The translations under genes and the position numbers were made by a program. From contig NZ_AP019368.1 of NCBI RefSeq assembly GCF_004295685.1, positions 490,001-554,000 of the forward strand: a stretch of 64,000 nt of DNA. Direction: 5' to 3'. Positions 44,069 through 52,868 of this stretch are shown piece after piece (within the stretch, counting starts at the first letter, position 1; every line of letters begins with the position of its first letter). The notes under the pieces were generated by a model. It did no database searches and was not told the origin of the DNA. It worked only from the letters and a program-made list of their open reading frames with translations. This stretch comes from Fluviispira sanaruensis. GTDB lineage: Bacteria > Bdellovibrionota_B > Oligoflexia > Silvanigrellales > Silvanigrellaceae.

Positions 44069-45034
44069 TTACAGATTTAATTTTAACTGTTTCCCTCTCA
44101 ATCCATTTTGAAAATCAACAGCAGAGATGACCTTTTTTCCGGGAAGCTGCATCTCGAGTATTTCAAGGATTTGGGAGTCTCCACAGCAAATATTTAATGA
44201 CTTTTGTGTAAAAATCAAATCACCTTTTTTCATATTTGTTAAGTTCTCAGAAACTCGGGTGGTAATGATTTTCATCTCAATAGATTCATTGTTCAAATTA
44301 AATGAAGATTTTGTATTTGGCCAGCCTGCAAAGGCACGAACTTTGTTATGGAGAGTCAAAGCAGGCTGGGAGAAATCGAGAAAACTTTCTTCGACTTTAA
44401 TTTTATCTGCTTGAGTTGCTTTTGTGTGGTCTTGCTCATGCGCAGTTAAAGTGTTTGAGAAAAGTTTTGGCAAGGTTTTTAATAGAAGATGTGCCCCTTT
44501 TTCAAATAAAATATTGAGCAGATCTGGAGCTTTTATGGAGTTATTCAATTCATATTCTTCTTGAGCAGCAATAGGCCCTGCGTCCATTGCTGCCACAGAA
44601 AAGAGGATGCTCACACCTGTTTGACTCACACCGTCAGCAAGAGCTCTTTGGACAGGTGATGCTCCTCTGTAAAGAGGTAAAAGGCTTGGATGAATATTCA
44701 AGGTTCCATATTTAGGAATTTCTAAGAAGGCTTTGGGCAAGTAATTTCCATAGGCAGCAGTCACGCAGAGGTCTGGTTCTAAAGCTTTAATTGCAGCAAG
44801 AAACTCGGGATCTTTTGCGGATTGAGGAGTGAGAACGGGAACACCCTTTTCAAAAGCTAGCTTATGGGTGGGTGAGGGGGTTTCCCCTTTTCCGCGGGCA
44901 GAGCGACTCGGGGGTTGACTCACAACAAGAATAACTTTTAAAAATTGCTGGGCTTCGAGTAGAATTCGCAGAGCAATTTCTGCCACTTGAGGGGTTCCAA
45001 GAAAGACAATTTTTTTTCGGTTATCTGTATGCAT
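44069..45034 (-). CDS. fmt: Methionyl-tRNA formyltransferase
   Basis: 321 aa. The catalytic residues are visible: Asn and His in TLNIHPSLLP, and Asp in MDAGPIA. The N-terminal VFLGTPQVAEIAL starts the folate-binding domain, and the C-terminal beta barrel ends AVDFQNGLRGKQL. It formylates initiator Met-tRNA. def, its common neighbour, is not beside it. Confidence 0.95.
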   Translation of the reverse strand: MHTDNRKKIVFLGTPQVAEIALRILLEAQQFLKVILVVSQPPSRSARGKGETPSPTHKLAFEKGVPVLTPQSAKDPEFLAAIKALEPDLCVTAAYGNYLPKAFLEIPKYGTLNIHPSLLPLYRGASPVQRALADGVSQTGVSILFSVAAMDAGPIAAQEEYELNNSIKAPDLLNILFEKGAHLLLKTLPKLFSNTLTAHEQDHTKATQADKIKVEESFLDFSQPALTLHNKVRAFAGWPNTKSSFNLNNESIEMKIITTRVSENLTNMKKGDLIFTQKSLNICCGDSQILEILEMQLPGKKVISAVDFQNGLRGKQLKLNL

Positions 45035-45139
45035 AAGTTGAATAACTCTAGTTAATAATTAATTAAAAAGCACTAAAATGAGGTGCTGAGCGCTACTTTA
45101 GCTGAATATTTGCTATTGTTAAAGGGCGTCAAGGCTTTT

Positions 45140-45652
45140 TTAAAATAATTCTGTTTTAAAATGCCTTAGTAAAGTGGCTTCATTGATTTTAAGTTCATTT
45201 TCGACCTGTTCACGCCAGAAATCACGGTTTAAATAATCAACGTGTGGCACAGAAAAATCGGGTGCTTTTTTAAATGGAAAGGGTGTGCAATTGGCAAACT
45301 CTTTCGAATCATTTCGTGCACAAAAGAGGAGATCGATATCGAGATTGCGTGGCATCCATCTACTTTCTCTGGAATGACCGATGAGATCTTCAATTTCTAC
45401 AATAAAATCATAAAGTTCATCGGGAGGTAGTGCAGATTCTGCGATACATACGAAGTTCAAATAATTTTCGTGATCATCGGTATTGTAAAGTGCATGGACA
45501 AGTGGTTTTGTCTCTATCCATTCACTTTGGGTGCGGATTTTAATTTTATTATCTAGTAACTTTATAGCTTTATAGAAATTCTTCCTTCTGTCGCCTAGAT
45601 TGGAACCAAAGGCTAGAATGTATTTATAAGCGAAATTATAGTTGCTTTTCAT
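45140..45652 (-). CDS. folK: 2-Amino-4-hydroxy-6-hydroxymethyldihydropteridine pyrophosphokinase
   Basis: About 170 aa from the ATG at 45652; a TTG at 45670 adds six residues. HPPK motifs: YILAFGSNLGDRRKNF at the N-terminus, then ESRWMPRNLDIDLLF, in which R-x-x-x-x-x-R-x-L-D-I-D-L-L binds ATP and magnesium. It performs the pyrophosphate transfer in folate synthesis. No other fol genes flank it. Confidence 0.95.
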   Translation of the reverse strand: MKSNYNFAYKYILAFGSNLGDRRKNFYKAIKLLDNKIKIRTQSEWIETKPLVHALYNTDDHENYLNFVCIAESALPPDELYDFIVEIEDLIGHSRESRWMPRNLDIDLLFCARNDSKEFANCTPFPFKKAPDFSVPHVDYLNRDFWREQVENELKINEATLLRHFKTELF

Positions 45653-45670
45653 AAAAAGAATGGGGTCCAA

Positions 45671-45702
45671 AAAAAAAGACGCAAATGAATGCGTCTTTTT
45701 AA
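45671..45702 (-). terminator. Terminator between rpmH and folK
   Basis: AAAAAGACGCA (45673-45683) pairs with TGCGTCTTTTT (45690-45700) around AATGAA. On the minus strand the A run becomes a T tract, so it ends the rpmH transcript before folK. Confidence 0.88.
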
Positions 45703-45719
45703 GCTTGTAAATGGCTCAT

Positions 45720-45872
45720 TTACTTGGAGTAAACGGTTGCCGCAAGTTGAGTGCGACCTTTTGAACGACGACGTTTGATAACGTTGCGTCCATTTTTAGT
45801 TGCCATGCGCGCACGGAAGCCGTGTTTGCGTTTACGAACTTTATTGCTAGGTTGAAATGTTCTTTTACTCAT
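45720..45872 (-). CDS. rpmH: 50S ribosomal protein L34
   Basis: 50 aa, below the usual ORF cutoff: starts [19 protein letters not shown], continues [17 protein letters not shown] and ends in YSK. This is the standard L34 with the SKRTFQPSN start. The downstream gene is folK rather than rnpA, which usually follows rpmH. Confidence 0.97.
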   Translation of the reverse strand: MSKRTFQPSNKVRKRKHGFRARMATKNGRNVIKRRRSKGRTQLAATVYSK

Positions 45873-46082
45873 AGTGAAAATCCTCTCAAGTCACAGGAAT
45901 CCTGTTGCTAGCACAAGCCTAAAGTTAGCGCAAGAGTAAAATTTAAAAATTGCAAAAAGGGAATTATTCTTCTTTATAAGTTGTTAAGCGAAGATAGTTT
46001 TTGACATTGTTGTATCCTGTGGCATAGCTTGTTTTCCTGATGCGTTAACATCATTTTACTTTAGTACGAAAGAGATTTAAAA

Positions 46083-47219
46083 ATGGTTTTTAGAAAAAGA
46101 GAAGAGCGTTCACCTAAGAGAGAAGAACGTGTTGGCAAAGCAAAACAATCTTCAAGGTCACAAAGGGGTGAAAAGCCTTCCTTTTCAAGAGAATCAGCGC
46201 GTAAAAGCGATGATTCACATAAAAAACCACAAAGAACTGAAAGATCAAACCGCTCAGAAAGACCGCTCAGAACAGAGCGGTCAACAAGAACTGAAAGACC
46301 TGTTCGCACAGAAAGACCACAAAACCCAAGAAGTCGTTTTACCCGTGAGGTTAAAGAAGGTCGCAGCACTCTTGAAAAATCAGCAAACTTTTCAAAAAGA
46401 CCAGAAAGAAGAGAACGCTCAAACGACAGAGCGCCGCGTGAGCTCTTTATTTGGGGTAGACGGACAGTCGAAGCATTTTTGTCAAATTTACATCAAAATA
46501 AAGAAATCGATAATCAAAAATACACACTGCACATCATTGTAGACAAAGCGGGCAAAGCGCCTTCACAGTTGAAACCAGCAGTCGAATCTTCACAATTGCT
46601 TGGCATCAAAGTTATTCCGCACACTTCAGCTGAAGAAACCTGGCCTCTTGCCGATGCTGCAGAAGATTTAAACCACCAACGTGTTTGTCTCAAAATTCCC
46701 GAATATCCAACGCAAAATATCGTTGATGCCATTGAATTTATTAAAAGTGCCAACGAGAATTCGGAACATGGTTGTGTCGGACTTGTCCTCGATCAAATCC
46801 AAGATCCACGCAATTTTGGTGCTATTATTCGCAGTGCAGCCTTTTTTGGCCTCAAATTTATCGTTTATGGCAATGACAGACAAGCGGATATCACTTCCCT
46901 CGTGTTAAAAACTTCGGCTGGTGGAGCTTTTTCAATTGCTCTTATTCCGACAGTGAATATCAATCGCGCGCTTATTCAATTGAAAGAAGCGGGTTCATGG
47001 ATTGCAGGAGCCGCTTTAAGTGAAGATGCTACCTCGCTGAATGACCTACCTAAGGACAGAACTTGGGTTGCTGTGATGGGCAATGAAGGCAAAGGTTTGC
47101 GCAATGAAGTCATTAAAAACTGTGATTATGTCGTAAAAATACCGGGTGGACATGGTACAGTTGATTCTCTCAACGTAAGCGTGGCGACAGGCGTATTGGT
47201 GCATTCACTCAATAAATAA
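46083..47219 (+). CDS. rlmB: SpoU/TrmH-family rRNA 2'-O-methyltransferase (RlmB-like) with Arg-rich N-terminal extension
   Basis: 378 aa. Residues 120-378 are an RlmB-like enzyme: a substrate-binding part from FIWGRRTVEAFL, then knot motif 1 VLDQIQDPRNFGAIIRSAAF, motif 2 W-V-A-V-M-G-N-E-G-K-G-L-R and motif 3 I-P-G-G-H-G-T-V-D-S-L-N-V-S-V-A. It would methylate a ribose in 23S rRNA. The first 115 residues are an added low-complexity region rich in Arg, Glu and Ser, with near-repeats such as RTERP and RSERP, probably RNA-binding and disordered. Confidence 0.88.
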   Translation: MVFRKREERSPKREERVGKAKQSSRSQRGEKPSFSRESARKSDDSHKKPQRTERSNRSERPLRTERSTRTERPVRTERPQNPRSRFTREVKEGRSTLEKSANFSKRPERRERSNDRAPRELFIWGRRTVEAFLSNLHQNKEIDNQKYTLHIIVDKAGKAPSQLKPAVESSQLLGIKVIPHTSAEETWPLADAAEDLNHQRVCLKIPEYPTQNIVDAIEFIKSANENSEHGCVGLVLDQIQDPRNFGAIIRSAAFFGLKFIVYGNDRQADITSLVLKTSAGGAFSIALIPTVNINRALIQLKEAGSWIAGAALSEDATSLNDLPKDRTWVAVMGNEGKGLRNEVIKNCDYVVKIPGGHGTVDSLNVSVATGVLVHSLNK

Positions 47220-47229
47220 TGTTGGTTTT

Positions 47230-48165
47230 ATGCAAATTTTAGTTTCTTTAAACTTAAATGATTATCCAACTTATATCCCGCAATCTTTTGTACAGCGGTT
47301 TTTGCCAAAGACCGTTGTACTAAAAGAGGCTCCATTTTCTCAAGATTCTAATAAAAATATTCCAGTTTCTGGGCTCAATTGCCCAATTGCTTTTACTTTA
47401 AATGAACCTTTAACAAGTTCCTATTTATTAAAAGCGTGTCACAGCAATCGGGTGGTGCCAGCAGGTGACGAAAGCGAGGCCGATTCTCACTATATTTGCC
47501 TTGAAAAGTCTTTATCGACTCAGCCTTTACATGGAATGAAAGAAAATTTAGCAATTCGCACTGCGGATTGTTTAGCGGTGGCTTTCAGCTTTGAAGATAA
47601 ATACTGCTTTATTGGGGCATTAGCGCATGCGGGTTGGCGGGGTTTGAGTTCAGGAATCTTACAAAACACTTTAGATAAAATTATACAGGAAGCTTTGCGT
47701 CTCGGTTATGCAGAGCAAGATTTTTTGCAAAATCTGCACATTCATATTGCCCCAGCTATTTTTGCTGTCAGTTATGAATGCGGAGAAGATGTTTTGCAGG
47801 CATTGACGCAACATAAAGATCTTCTTTTGCAAAAGTATCAAAACCAAGATTCCTTTGAAGATCTTTATCTGGAGCTGATTGATCTTAAAAAGGAGAATTC
47901 TTTTAAGAGTTTGATTGAAAGTAAGCATATATCTTTGGCAACACCCAATAGCAATGTAGTTAAAATTTTTCCCGATCTGCAACTTCTTGCTGCCCTTGAA
48001 TGCGTGATTTCAGGGATACCTGAACGAAACATTGAGATTTTACGCGAGAATACGTATAGTCATCCAGTCCTATTTAGTTTTCGAGAAGCGACTCACAAAA
48101 AGACTGACAAGAGTTTTCGCCAATGGACACATCTTAGACTCCCCTTGTTAAATCGAAATTTATAA
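47230..48165 (+). CDS. YfiH/LACC1-type purine nucleoside phosphorylase (polyphenol-oxidase family)
   Basis: 311 aa. The metal and active-site residues are in KACHSNRVVPAG (His), IRTADCLAVAFS (Cys) and ALAHAGWRGLSSG (His). This family was once called laccase-like and is now known to act on purine nucleosides. It follows the methyltransferase after ten bases and leads to secE. Confidence 0.88.
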   Translation: MQILVSLNLNDYPTYIPQSFVQRFLPKTVVLKEAPFSQDSNKNIPVSGLNCPIAFTLNEPLTSSYLLKACHSNRVVPAGDESEADSHYICLEKSLSTQPLHGMKENLAIRTADCLAVAFSFEDKYCFIGALAHAGWRGLSSGILQNTLDKIIQEALRLGYAEQDFLQNLHIHIAPAIFAVSYECGEDVLQALTQHKDLLLQKYQNQDSFEDLYLELIDLKKENSFKSLIESKHISLATPNSNVVKIFPDLQLLAALECVISGIPERNIEILRENTYSHPVLFSFREATHKKTDKSFRQWTHLRLPLLNRNL

Positions 48166-48293
48166 GGAGATTCTCATTTTTTGGCAGCTTTGTGAGCATG
48201 ATTTGTCTTGCTCAATAAAATAGAACCGTGTTAGCTCTCACACTTATGGTACGTTTGGCTGAAAAGCTTGACTCGACAGGAGAACAAAAGCAA

Positions 48294-48710
48294 ATGAATG
48301 AAGTTTCGAACATTGCCTATCGTTATGCAGCTCTTTTGTATGGTATTATAGCAGCATATTTCTGGTATATTTTTTATTCACTTTGGGTCTTTCTCGGAAA
48401 GCATTATTTCCCACAAAATGTATCAAGTATTTTTAGTCTTCAGAATCACAATTTTACGACTGTAAGCATAGTCGTAGCAACGGTTTTAACTTTGCTAGTG
48501 ACCGTTGGTTTGATTCTGAATAAAAAGTTAAAGACATTCATAGTTGATGTTGGGGATGAGCTTTCTCGCGTAGCATGGCCAACTTTTAAAGAAGCGCAAA
48601 AAACCACTGCAATCGTTATTGCTTTGGTTATCGTTGCATCTATTGTGCTTTTTTTAGCGGACACTGTCTTTTTAAAGATAATTAATTTAATTATGTCTAC
48701 AGCAGCATAA
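48294..48710 (+). CDS. secE: Preprotein translocase subunit SecE
   Basis: 138 aa from the ATG at 48294, preceded by AGGAG; longer frames exist. Three membrane helices (about 12-35, 55-75, 105-130), as in E. coli. The conserved cytosolic helix D-E-L-S-R-V-A-W-P-T-F-K-E-A-Q-K-T-T precedes the last helix. It is part of the SecYEG channel. nusG follows after 32 bases, the standard pair. Confidence 0.95.
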   Translation: MNEVSNIAYRYAALLYGIIAAYFWYIFYSLWVFLGKHYFPQNVSSIFSLQNHNFTTVSIVVATVLTLLVTVGLILNKKLKTFIVDVGDELSRVAWPTFKEAQKTTAIVIALVIVASIVLFLADTVFLKIINLIMSTAA

Positions 48711-48742
48711 TAATAGAGTAAAATTTTTGAGGAAAAAAACTC

Positions 48743-49363
48743 ATGGTAGAACACAAAACAAATGAAACAGACGCATCCACTGCGCCATCTTCTTTTTCTC
48801 ATGAAAGATTCAAATGGTATGCTGTTTTGACACAGTCAGGTATGGAAAAGAAAGCAAAAGCGACTCTTGAAGAGCGTATTAAAAAGCTAAAGATGACAGA
48901 TTATTTTGGGCAAATTTTAATTCCAACCATGACCATCGAAAAAATCGACGAAAGTGGAAAGAAAAAGAAGGTTGAGCAAAAAATGATGCCTGGCTATCTA
49001 TTTGTTCAAATGGATCCTGTGCATAAAGCGACTTTTGGTTGTGTGAAAGACACACCAAAAATATCTTCATTTATAGGTTCTGCTGCCAATCAAGATCCAA
49101 AACCAGTGCCCGATGAAGAAATCAGCCGTATCTTTAACCGTGCTGCAGAAGCCACCAAGGCATCGCCTGCGAAACCAGTTACAGCCTTTGAAAAAGGTGA
49201 AAAGGTTAAAGTTATTGACGGGCCATTTACAAACTTTGTGGGTGATATCGACGAAGTTAAGGCTGACAAAATGAAATTGCGTTTGCTTATTTCTGTGTTT
49301 GGTCGTGCAACACCGGTTGAACTTGAGTTCAGCAAGGTTGAAAAACTAAAAGACGGTGAGTGA
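48743..49363 (+). CDS. nusG: Transcription termination/antitermination protein NusG
   Basis: 206 aa. NGN domain with WYAVLTQSGMEKKAKATLEE (residues 22-41) and MMPGYLFVQMD (about 82-92), then a KOW domain with FEKGEKVKVIDGPFTNFVGD (residues 150-169). An N-terminal Thr/Ser/Ala extension of 20 residues. It links RNA polymerase to Rho or the ribosome. A terminator follows; rplK, the usual next gene, is not here. Confidence 0.96.
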   Translation: MVEHKTNETDASTAPSSFSHERFKWYAVLTQSGMEKKAKATLEERIKKLKMTDYFGQILIPTMTIEKIDESGKKKKVEQKMMPGYLFVQMDPVHKATFGCVKDTPKISSFIGSAANQDPKPVPDEEISRIFNRAAEATKASPAKPVTAFEKGEKVKVIDGPFTNFVGDIDEVKADKMKLRLLISVFGRATPVELEFSKVEKLKDGE

Positions 49364-49391
49364 TTTAAGAATCAATTCATTTTGTATCTAA

Positions 49392-49441
49392 TAAAAAAAA
49401 CGAAAGCTCTGACTGTAAAAGTTGGAGCCTTCGTTTTTTTA
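49392..49441 (+). terminator. Terminator after nusG
   Basis: CGAAAGCTC (49401-49409) pairs with GAGCCTTCG (49425-49433) with one mismatch and is followed by seven T. It ends the secE-nusG transcript. Confidence 0.85.
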
Positions 49442-49757
49442 TGCGGAAAAAAATTCTGTATTTTATAATAATGCTTTCAAATTTGCCCAGCACGGGAAGT
49501 TCTCTCACTCAATGTTTGTGGTTCTGAAAATAAAGCGATTTGGGTCAGTTTATTATCATTAAGCTGGCTTTGGGCGAGTCCATGGGAAGAGGGGGGCTTG
49601 GCATATTGTTATATGGAAGACTCAATAGTTGCAATGATTATTGACTCTCTCTATCAACTGCTACATTTACTACGATAATTTAAATCTATTTTTCGAAGTA
49701 TTTAATCAGTCTTATGAAAATCCATGAAAAATTGATCGAACAAATAAATTAATAAAT
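49442..49757. other. Intergenic region with a degraded reading frame and repeat copy A
   Basis: No intact gene. The minus strand at about 49480-49612 holds a 43-codon open piece ending in a stop (QYAKPPSSHGLAQSQLNDNK at its start) with clearly higher GC than its surroundings, perhaps the relic of a lost gene. The 46-bp repeat copy at 49705-49750 lies at the right end. Confidence 0.4.
49705..49750 (+). repeat. 46-bp dispersed repeat, copy A
   Basis: A 46-base segment containing TTATGAAAATCCATGAAAAA matches 51224-51269 at 41 of 46 positions, in the same orientation. The pair flanks the 2H-phosphoesterase gene and the empty region. Confidence 0.7.
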
Positions 49758-50519
49758 TTAATTTTGAGGTTCTATTTTATCAATAGATTCATTCCATTCG
49801 TTATATGCAGTCATATCAAGGAAATAATTAATTTTTGGAACCTCAAAGGTGACAGATTTGTCTCTATAAGTATATAAAATAGGATTTAATATTTTATTTA
49901 TATTTTCTATAATCTTTAAATATATTTTTTTAGGGATTTTTTTATAAGCATAAGCTAATGTAATATGAAAAGGTTTTGGAATTTTACTTTCTAAAGAGAA
50001 ATGAGCTGCAGTCATTTGAATCTTTTCCATTTGCGCATACTCAAGAGGAACCTTTAATGATATTACGCTAGTGACTCTTGTTTTTAATAATTCAACACGT
50101 TTTAAATGAGGTTCAAAAGCATTTTTTTCGAGATATATTTTTAAATTTTTAAGTAAGGGTTTTTTTAATTTTATAAAAGAATTCCAATCTTTTCCGTTTT
50201 GACCACCATGATTTCTTTTTGTAAAAAGGTTAATTGTTGTCATATGATAACTTTTTGCTGGAAGGAGAGAGAAATATTTAGTTATTAATTGATCTTGACT
50301 TAGTTTTTGTTCAATTTCGTCCCACATTTTATGATTATCTTTATTAACTTTAGAAATCACTGTAATGCCAGGAAATTGAGAATATTTACCTGAAGAATCA
50401 ATTTTTTTCAATTCAGCATAGGATAATTGCGCGAAAAATAAAGAAATTAATATCAAAAAGATAAAAATAAGTCTAAGCAGTATAGTGAATGCAAAGAGGA
50501 TCCGCGAGTACATACTCAT
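49758..50519 (-). CDS. Secreted 2H phosphoesterase-like protein (DUF1868-type)
   Basis: 253 aa. A long hydrophobic signal or anchor covers residues 7-35 (QLSYAE). Two H-x-T motifs typical of the 2H/LigT phosphoesterase fold are present: S-Y-H-M-T-T-I near residue 91 and P-F-H-I-T-L-A-Y near 185. L-P-A-K-S-Y-H-M-T resembles DUF1868 proteins. Members open cyclic phosphates; a periplasmic one is unusual. Substrate unknown. It is a single gene in a decayed zone. Confidence 0.7.
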   Translation of the reverse strand: MSMYSRILFAFTILLRLIFIFLILISLFFAQLSYAELKKIDSSGKYSQFPGITVISKVNKDNHKMWDEIEQKLSQDQLITKYFSLLPAKSYHMTTINLFTKRNHGGQNGKDWNSFIKLKKPLLKNLKIYLEKNAFEPHLKRVELLKTRVTSVISLKVPLEYAQMEKIQMTAAHFSLESKIPKPFHITLAYAYKKIPKKIYLKIIENINKILNPILYTYRDKSVTFEVPKINYFLDMTAYNEWNESIDKIEPQN

Positions 50520-51455
50520 AAATAATTTATCCTACAGATTAGAGTTGATTACATTTGATTATAAATGAAGAAAAAAAATATTCATAGAAGATTAAACAAA
50601 TTCTTTTAAAATATGCCTTGAATTCAATTTGGGATTCTTTTTTGCAAATATCAAAATTTAAGTTTATAATTTTACTAAAAAAAATCATTATATCTTCCAA
50701 AATGACCAAGTTTCGATTTCTTACTCATCTGCTCATCAGTATTGACATATATATGGTTTCCATTGCAGAAAAAAACAGTTTTTCATTTGTATTTTGAGCG
50801 TGTGATAGCTTCTGCTCTAAGTTTAAAACTCTGTTAAATTCATGAGCATATTGGCACGTATTTTCGAAAAGATATTAAAATTAGAGGTGCCTTTTAATTC
50901 GTTCCGACTGCATGCTGGAAAAAAAAGTATGGAAGAATACATATTGAAATAATAAGATTTTTTATACGATGATTTCATCGAAAAATCCTTAATATTTTAT
51001 AATTATTGGATAATAATAATTATTTTGAGAAAAGAATGCACTCATCAAATGATCACATTCTTTTTATGCTAAGAAGTAACTTTAAGAAAACAAGTAAGTT
51101 CATACTCAACCTAAATCTAGCAGAAAGTTTTTTAGGAAAAATAGGAAAATTACACGCTCTTCAAATTTTTTGAGAAACTTGCAAAAAGTCAAGTAATCTT
51201 CAGTATTTTAGAATATTTCGCGAATCAATCCTATGAAAATCCGTGAAAAATTGTTCGAACAAATTAATTGCTGAGAAGCTCCTGAGGAGCAAGGGCATAC
51301 ACTCGGTGCTATAGATTCTAAAAATTTTTTCAAAAGAATAGATTCCCAAAAGTATAAAATTAATCAAAAATGGAATTAGAGGCAAAGTTTTATAAATTAA
51401 AACTCTTCGTGTAAAAGGTATGCAGCACTTCATCTACACTTGAAATAATAAAGGA
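50520..51455. other. Decayed intergenic zone before the IS630 relic
   Basis: About 930 bases with no supported gene. Short open pieces exist in several frames, and repeat copy B lies at 51224-51269. It looks like scar tissue from lost mobile DNA. Confidence 0.45.
51224..51269 (+). repeat. 46-bp dispersed repeat, copy B
   Basis: Matches copy A (49705-49750) at 41 of 46 positions in the same orientation, containing CTATGAAAATCCGTGAAAAA. Similarity fades on both sides. Confidence 0.7.
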
Positions 51456-52469
51456 ATGCTGCAAATTTTGAAGATAGTAACTCATTTTAACGAAACTTTA
51501 AAGAGACATCTTAATAAAAAATTCTCCGCACAACTTCTAAGAAGATTTGTTATAATTCTGCTCTATTTAAGGGACATTAAAGTGAAAGAAATATCAGCGT
51601 TATTGAAGTGCAGCGCCAAAACGTTGTACCAAAAAATACGAAAATTAAAATGAATTGGAATGATGAATCTTTTAGAAAAAGCAAGTATGGGTAGGAAAAG
51701 TTTGTTAAACTTGGTAGATGTTTCTGATTTAAAAAAGCAGTTAATTTTAAAAAACTCTCAGGATTCACATGCAAAAGTTGTTCGTGTTGAAATTATAAAA
51801 AATCTTATATATAAAAATAATAGTAAAAAGTTTAGTAGATCTGGCATTTATTCATTTTGTAAGAAAATAGGTTTAAGAAAAGTCAAACAGAGACCATTAC
51901 ATGTTAAAAATGATCCAGAAATTATTGCAGAATGGAGAAAAAACTTATCTAAATTTTTAGATAAGGTAAAAAACAAGTATTCGGATAACAAAGTTATTCA
52001 ATATTATTAAGATAAAAGTAGATTTGGGCAATAGACAATTACGTCAAGGATCTGGAGTCCAAAAGGGATTCTTTCTGAGTATAAGAATGAAAATAGCTTT
52101 TTAAATTCTTGGATATACGGAGCAATAAATATTGAAACTGGGAAAAGATTCGGGCTTGTTCTGCCAACTTTAAACAGTGAGAATATGCAGATTTTTTTAA
52201 ATGCTTTTTCAAGAAAAATAAAGAGGAGTGAACATGTACTAATGATATTGGATGGCTCAAGAGCGCATAATAATTGCAAGATTGTTGTACCTAAAAATAT
52301 TACTTTACACTTTCTTCCTCCCTATAGTCCGCAATTAAATCATATTGAAAGATTGTGGAGTTATTTAAAGAGAAATTATTTGTCTTTTAGATTATACGAA
52401 AAAATAGAAGATATTATTCAAACATTAATTGATAATTTTAATAAAATAATGTTTAAATTTATTATATAA
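51456..52469 (+). mobile_element. IS630-family transposase relic with three in-frame stop codons
   Basis: One continuous frame from 51456 to 52469 encodes an IS630 transposase: N-terminal helix-turn-helix (VKEISALLKCSAKTLYQKI), a linker domain (SRSGIYSFCKKIGLRKVKQR), and the DDE catalytic end with ILDGSRAHN and LPPYSPQLNHIERLWSYLK. It is interrupted by TGA at 51651, TAA at 52008 and TAG at 52032, with no frameshift. The first catalytic Asp is kept but the following residue of the usual D-E-S-R-F-G reads Lys (DKSRFG). It is inactive. Terminal inverted repeats were not found. Confidence 0.88.
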
Positions 52470-52521
52470 ATAATTATTTAATAAATTTAAAATTGTTATT
52501 ATGAATTTTAAAATAATTTCT

Positions 52522-52527
52522 TATAAT
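52522..52527 (+). promoter_or_regulatory. Candidate -10 box for the RiPP operon
   Basis: A perfect TATAAT lies about 90 bases before the precursor start. The nearest TTG-type -35 (TTGTTA at 52493) is 23 bases away, too far for a standard promoter, so this is tentative. Confidence 0.3.
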
Positions 52528-52613
52528 GATTGATGTAATAAATTTAATTTGATACTAAAAAAATTGATTCACAGATGTTTTAAAAAAAATTTTCAAAAAA
52601 TGGAGTAAAGTAT

Positions 52614-52769
52614 ATGAAAGCAGAAAATTCAATTAATAACTTAATTTATGATTTATTTGGTGAGGATCTTGCCGCAGAAGAAATGAGTTATGGAGATTAT
52701 GGATGGATAGATGAACCGACTCCAAATTTTATTTCAGCAATTGATAAAATTTCGGACACAGAAAAATAG
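52614..52769 (+). CDS. Candidate RiPP precursor peptide (51 aa)
   Basis: A 51-aa peptide missed by usual length cutoffs, with GGAG eight bases before its ATG. Residues 1-24 are an acidic leader-like stretch (NNLIYDLFGEDLAAEEM). The following S-Y-G-D-Y-G-W-I-D (25-33) holds Y26-G-D28, Y29-G-W31 and W31-I-D33, that is, aromatic-x-x units of the sort joined into three-residue cyclophanes by radical SAM/SPASM enzymes. The tail is NFISAIDKISDTEK. It is first in an operon with a methyltransferase, two radical SAM enzymes and an ABC exporter. The precursor role and core position are inferred. Confidence 0.65.
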   Translation: MKAENSINNLIYDLFGEDLAAEEMSYGDYGWIDEPTPNFISAIDKISDTEK

Positions 52770-52868
52770 GTAGCACTCTGTTGAGATTAAAAGGTATTTT
52801 CTTATTATCTATAATTGAGTGCATAGATTTTTTAGAAACGTAAAATTGTTGTAAGGCTATATTTTAAA

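Noticed and set aside
51200-51433. 77-aa minus-strand frame
   Set aside because: No motif, no ribosome-binding site, and it contains repeat copy B.
51651-52034. Programmed stop-codon readthrough in the IS630 frame
   Set aside because: Three different stop codons plus a changed residue next to the first catalytic Asp fit decay, not recoding.
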